Source of the DNA: an uncultured Chloroflexota bacterium
Lineage (GTDB): Bacteria > Chloroflexota > Anaerolineae > Aggregatilineales > Phototrophicaceae
Direction of reading: 5' to 3'
Length of the DNA stretch: 6,921 nt
NCBI GenBank assembly: GCA_937864975.1
Contig: CALMDI010000847.1
Location: forward strand, 1 to 6,921
The position numbers and the translations under genes were made by a program. This document shows, piece by piece, positions 5,784-6,921 of this stretch (position 1 is the first letter of the stretch; each line of letters starts with the position of its first letter). The notes below the pieces were generated by a model. That model made no database searches and had not been told where the DNA came from. It was given only the letters and a program-made list of their open reading frames with translations.

Positions 5784-5802
5784 TGACGGCTCATTGCTAA
5801 AC
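5754..5802. repeat. Tandem heptamers (GCTGANN), right arm and beyond
   Basis: Seven consecutive 7-bp units run in register: GCTGAAA, GCTGATG, GCTGATC, GCTGAAC, GCTGACG, GCTCATT and GCTAAAC. The first five are perfect GCTGANN; the last two have decayed. They are the reverse complement of the left-arm units and extend past the end of the inverted repeat. This suggests growth of a heptamer array on one side. Confidence 0.75.
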
Positions 5803-5887
5803 CCTAACCCGCTGCCCGTTGCGCGTTCTCTGGCTGTCTGTCAAGATTAAGCGTGGCATCCCGACGCCAAAGAAAGCAGCGAAGCCT

Positions 5888-6921
5888 ATGCTCGACCGAT
5901 TACCCCCAGGGCTGGTAGACAACCTCACAACGTGGCTGCTCGCGGCGCTGGTCTTCGCGCTGGTGTGGGTCGTGCGCGCGATTGTCGTTCAGGTGGCGCG
6001 CAGCCTGCTCCGTCGGTTATCCGCGCGGCATGACAAACCCATCGACGTGGTGGTACGCAGCCTGGTGACAGCGCCGCTGCGCCTGCTCACGCTTGCCATC
6101 GCCATCGACCTCAGCGCGCGCGTTCTGGAACTCGACCCGGAGCTTGCCGCGTTTGTCTTTCGACTCACGCGCACGCTTACCATCTCCGCCGTTCTGCTCG
6201 GTGTCTACAATGTCGTCGGCGCGCTCATGGCGTCGTCCAGCCGCCTGCGCGCCATCACGAGCATGTCCATTCAGGACGCGCTGCTGCCCTTCCTACGCAC
6301 CGGCTTGTATCTCGTCATCCTCGCCATTGGCACGGTCATCATCATTCAGATTTGGGGCTACGACGTGACCGGCTTGGTCGCGGGCTTGGGTCTCGGTGGG
6401 CTTGCCTTCTCGCTGGCGGCGCAGGACACCCTCTCGAACCTGTTCGGCTTCAGCATGATCGTCAGTGACCGTCCGTTTGTCGTCGGGGAATTCATCAAGA
6501 CCCCCGACGTGGAAGGGGTGATCGAGCGCGTCGGAGTGCGTTCCACGCGCGTTCGCCAGATGAATCAGGCAATCGTCTCGGTACCCAACAGCAAGCTGGC
6601 AAGCTCCGCCATCCTCAACTGGTCGCGGCTGGACAGGCGCTGGATCGACTTTACGCTCCGCATTGACTACGGCGCGACGGTCGACCAGCTCGCCGGCAAA
6701 GAGGCCGACGAGCAGGGCCGGAATGGCCCCCATGGCGGTCAGCAGCTTCAGCGCTTCGGGGTCATCTTCGAGCCGGGCGATCAGCGGTGTCTTGATGAAG
6801 GCTGGCCCGATCGCGTTAATGCGGACTCCCAAAGCGGCATATTCTATGGCGGCGTTCTTCGTCAGGCCCACGACGCCATGCTTGGCCGCGACATAGGCGG
6901 CGACGTAGGGGTAGCCTTTGA
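5888..6921 (+). CDS. MscS-family mechanosensitive channel, truncated by a chimeric junction near 6690
   Basis: From the ATG, about 268 residues look like an MscS-family membrane channel, which opens under membrane tension to release solutes during osmotic downshock. Five hydrophobic segments are visible (about 13-37, 55-75, 91-113, 138-157 and 160-182). The last is the Gly/Ala-rich pore helix with GLVAGLGLGGLAFSLAAQ (162-179). The beta domain follows, with SNLFGFSMIVSDRPFVVGEF, then GVIERVGVRSTRVRQMNQ, VSVPNSKL and NWSRLDRRW. Similarity stops around YGATVDQL (261-268, near 6691), where the C-terminal alpha/beta domain should begin. The frame stays open to the right edge, but those last 75 or so codons are the antisense of other genes and look non-native. 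The real gene product therefore covers about 5888-6691. Only a weak purine-rich ribosome site precedes the ATG. Confidence 0.75.
   Translation, partial: MLDRLPPGLVDNLTTWLLAALVFALVWVVRAIVVQVARSLLRRLSARHDKPIDVVVRSLVTAPLRLLTLAIAIDLSARVLELDPELAAFVFRLTRTLTISAVLLGVYNVVGALMASSSRLRAITSMSIQDALLPFLRTGLYLVILAIGTVIIIQIWGYDVTGLVAGLGLGGLAFSLAAQDTLSNLFGFSMIVSDRPFVVGEFIKTPDVEGVIERVGVRSTRVRQMNQAIVSVPNSKLASSAILNWSRLDRRWIDFTLRIDYGATVDQLAGKEADEQGRNGPHGGQQLQRFGVIFEPGDQRCLDEGWPDRVNADSQSGIFYGGVLRQAHDAMLGRDIGGDVGVAF
6674..6733 (-). other. Short MFS-transporter-like segment at the junction
   Basis: Read on the minus strand, this piece encodes MGAIPALLVGLFAGELVDRR. That resembles the hydrophobic helix and the following loop signature (G-x-x-x-DR plus basic residues) near the N-terminus of major facilitator transporters. 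It has no start or stop of its own. The match is short and judged from memory of the family, so chance resemblance is possible. Confidence 0.3.
6734..6921 (-). pseudogene. Short-chain dehydrogenase/reductase fragment, cut at both ends
   Basis: In the minus frame that enters from the right edge, the sequence reads YPYVAAYVAAKHGVVGLTK and then EYAALGVRINAIGPAFIKTPL. This is the catalytic region of a classical NAD(P)-dependent SDR: the YxxxK Tyr and Lys codons are at 6893-6895 and 6881-6883. The variable segment LIARLEDDPEALKLLTA follows. A normal SDR would continue to HPxGRxG, the EEVA helix and a C-terminal DGG. None of these is present, and the frame runs instead into the antisense of the MscS gene until 6293. 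The N-terminal Rossmann half lies outside the window. The sequence is a fragment; the substrate is unknown. Confidence 0.75.

Larger units (their letters stand above)
5512..5887. other. Gene-free, repeat-rich gap between divergent genes
   Basis: This stretch separates the minus-strand zinc-finger gene from the plus-strand channel gene. It contains a small hairpin with a T-run, a 166-bp palindromic element, and a run of 7-bp repeats that decays by about 5802. Bases 5803-5887 show no clear promoter for the channel gene. Only a weak TTGCGC (5819-5824) with no good -10 partner is visible. Confidence 0.7.

Noticed and set aside
5618..5802. CRISPR array
   Set aside because: The repeats are 7 bp, directly adjacent and inverted between arms, without unique spacers of 30-40 bp; no cas gene is nearby.

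Overview
This is a GC-rich bacterial window. Five housekeeping or envelope genes lie on the minus strand. They are followed by a small minus-strand zinc-finger gene, a repeat-rich gap, and a plus-strand channel gene that breaks into unrelated sequence near the right edge. The style suggests a Chloroflexota (Anaerolineae-like) organism: a secreted protein with several bacterial SH3 domains and a Pro/Thr/Glu-rich tail, heptameric GCTGANN repeats, and GGGCGACC-type palindromes. This is an impression from sequence style only, since no marker gene is present.

All minus-strand genes are read from right to left. A C2H2 zinc-finger miniprotein (5305-5511) comes first, followed by a GC-rich palindrome (5230-5250). 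Next is the secreted SH3-domain protein (4204-5118), with an extended -10 promoter. Then comes PcrA/UvrD helicase (1805-4039), also with an extended -10 promoter; three bases after its stop, a DUF1801 gene (1409-1801) begins at a GTG, so the two are probably co-transcribed and translationally coupled. SlyD-type peptidyl-prolyl isomerase (747-1256) has its own near-consensus promoter. After a long nested inverted repeat comes Maf nucleotide pyrophosphatase (53-670). These genes cover DNA repair and replication, protein folding, nucleotide-pool cleaning and the cell surface, and do not form one pathway.

The gap 5512-5887 holds a compound palindromic element. Its 30-bp terminal inverted repeats match at 28 of 30 positions, inner inverted repeats continue the fold, and the arms are built from 7-bp units. 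It looks like a miniature inverted-repeat element without a transposase.

On the plus strand an MscS-family mechanosensitive channel starts at 5888. Its similarity ends near 6690, before the C-terminal domain. From about 6740 to the right edge, the coding signal is on the opposite strand: the catalytic YxxxK region of a short-chain dehydrogenase. A short piece between them reads like an MFS transporter. This is either a real rearrangement or, more likely, an assembly chimera near a contig end.

The observations most worth checking are the duplicated catalytic strand in Maf, the eukaryotic-style C2H2 finger, the palindromic element, and the chimeric right end. I see no defence system, CRISPR array, RNA gene or complete insertion sequence.
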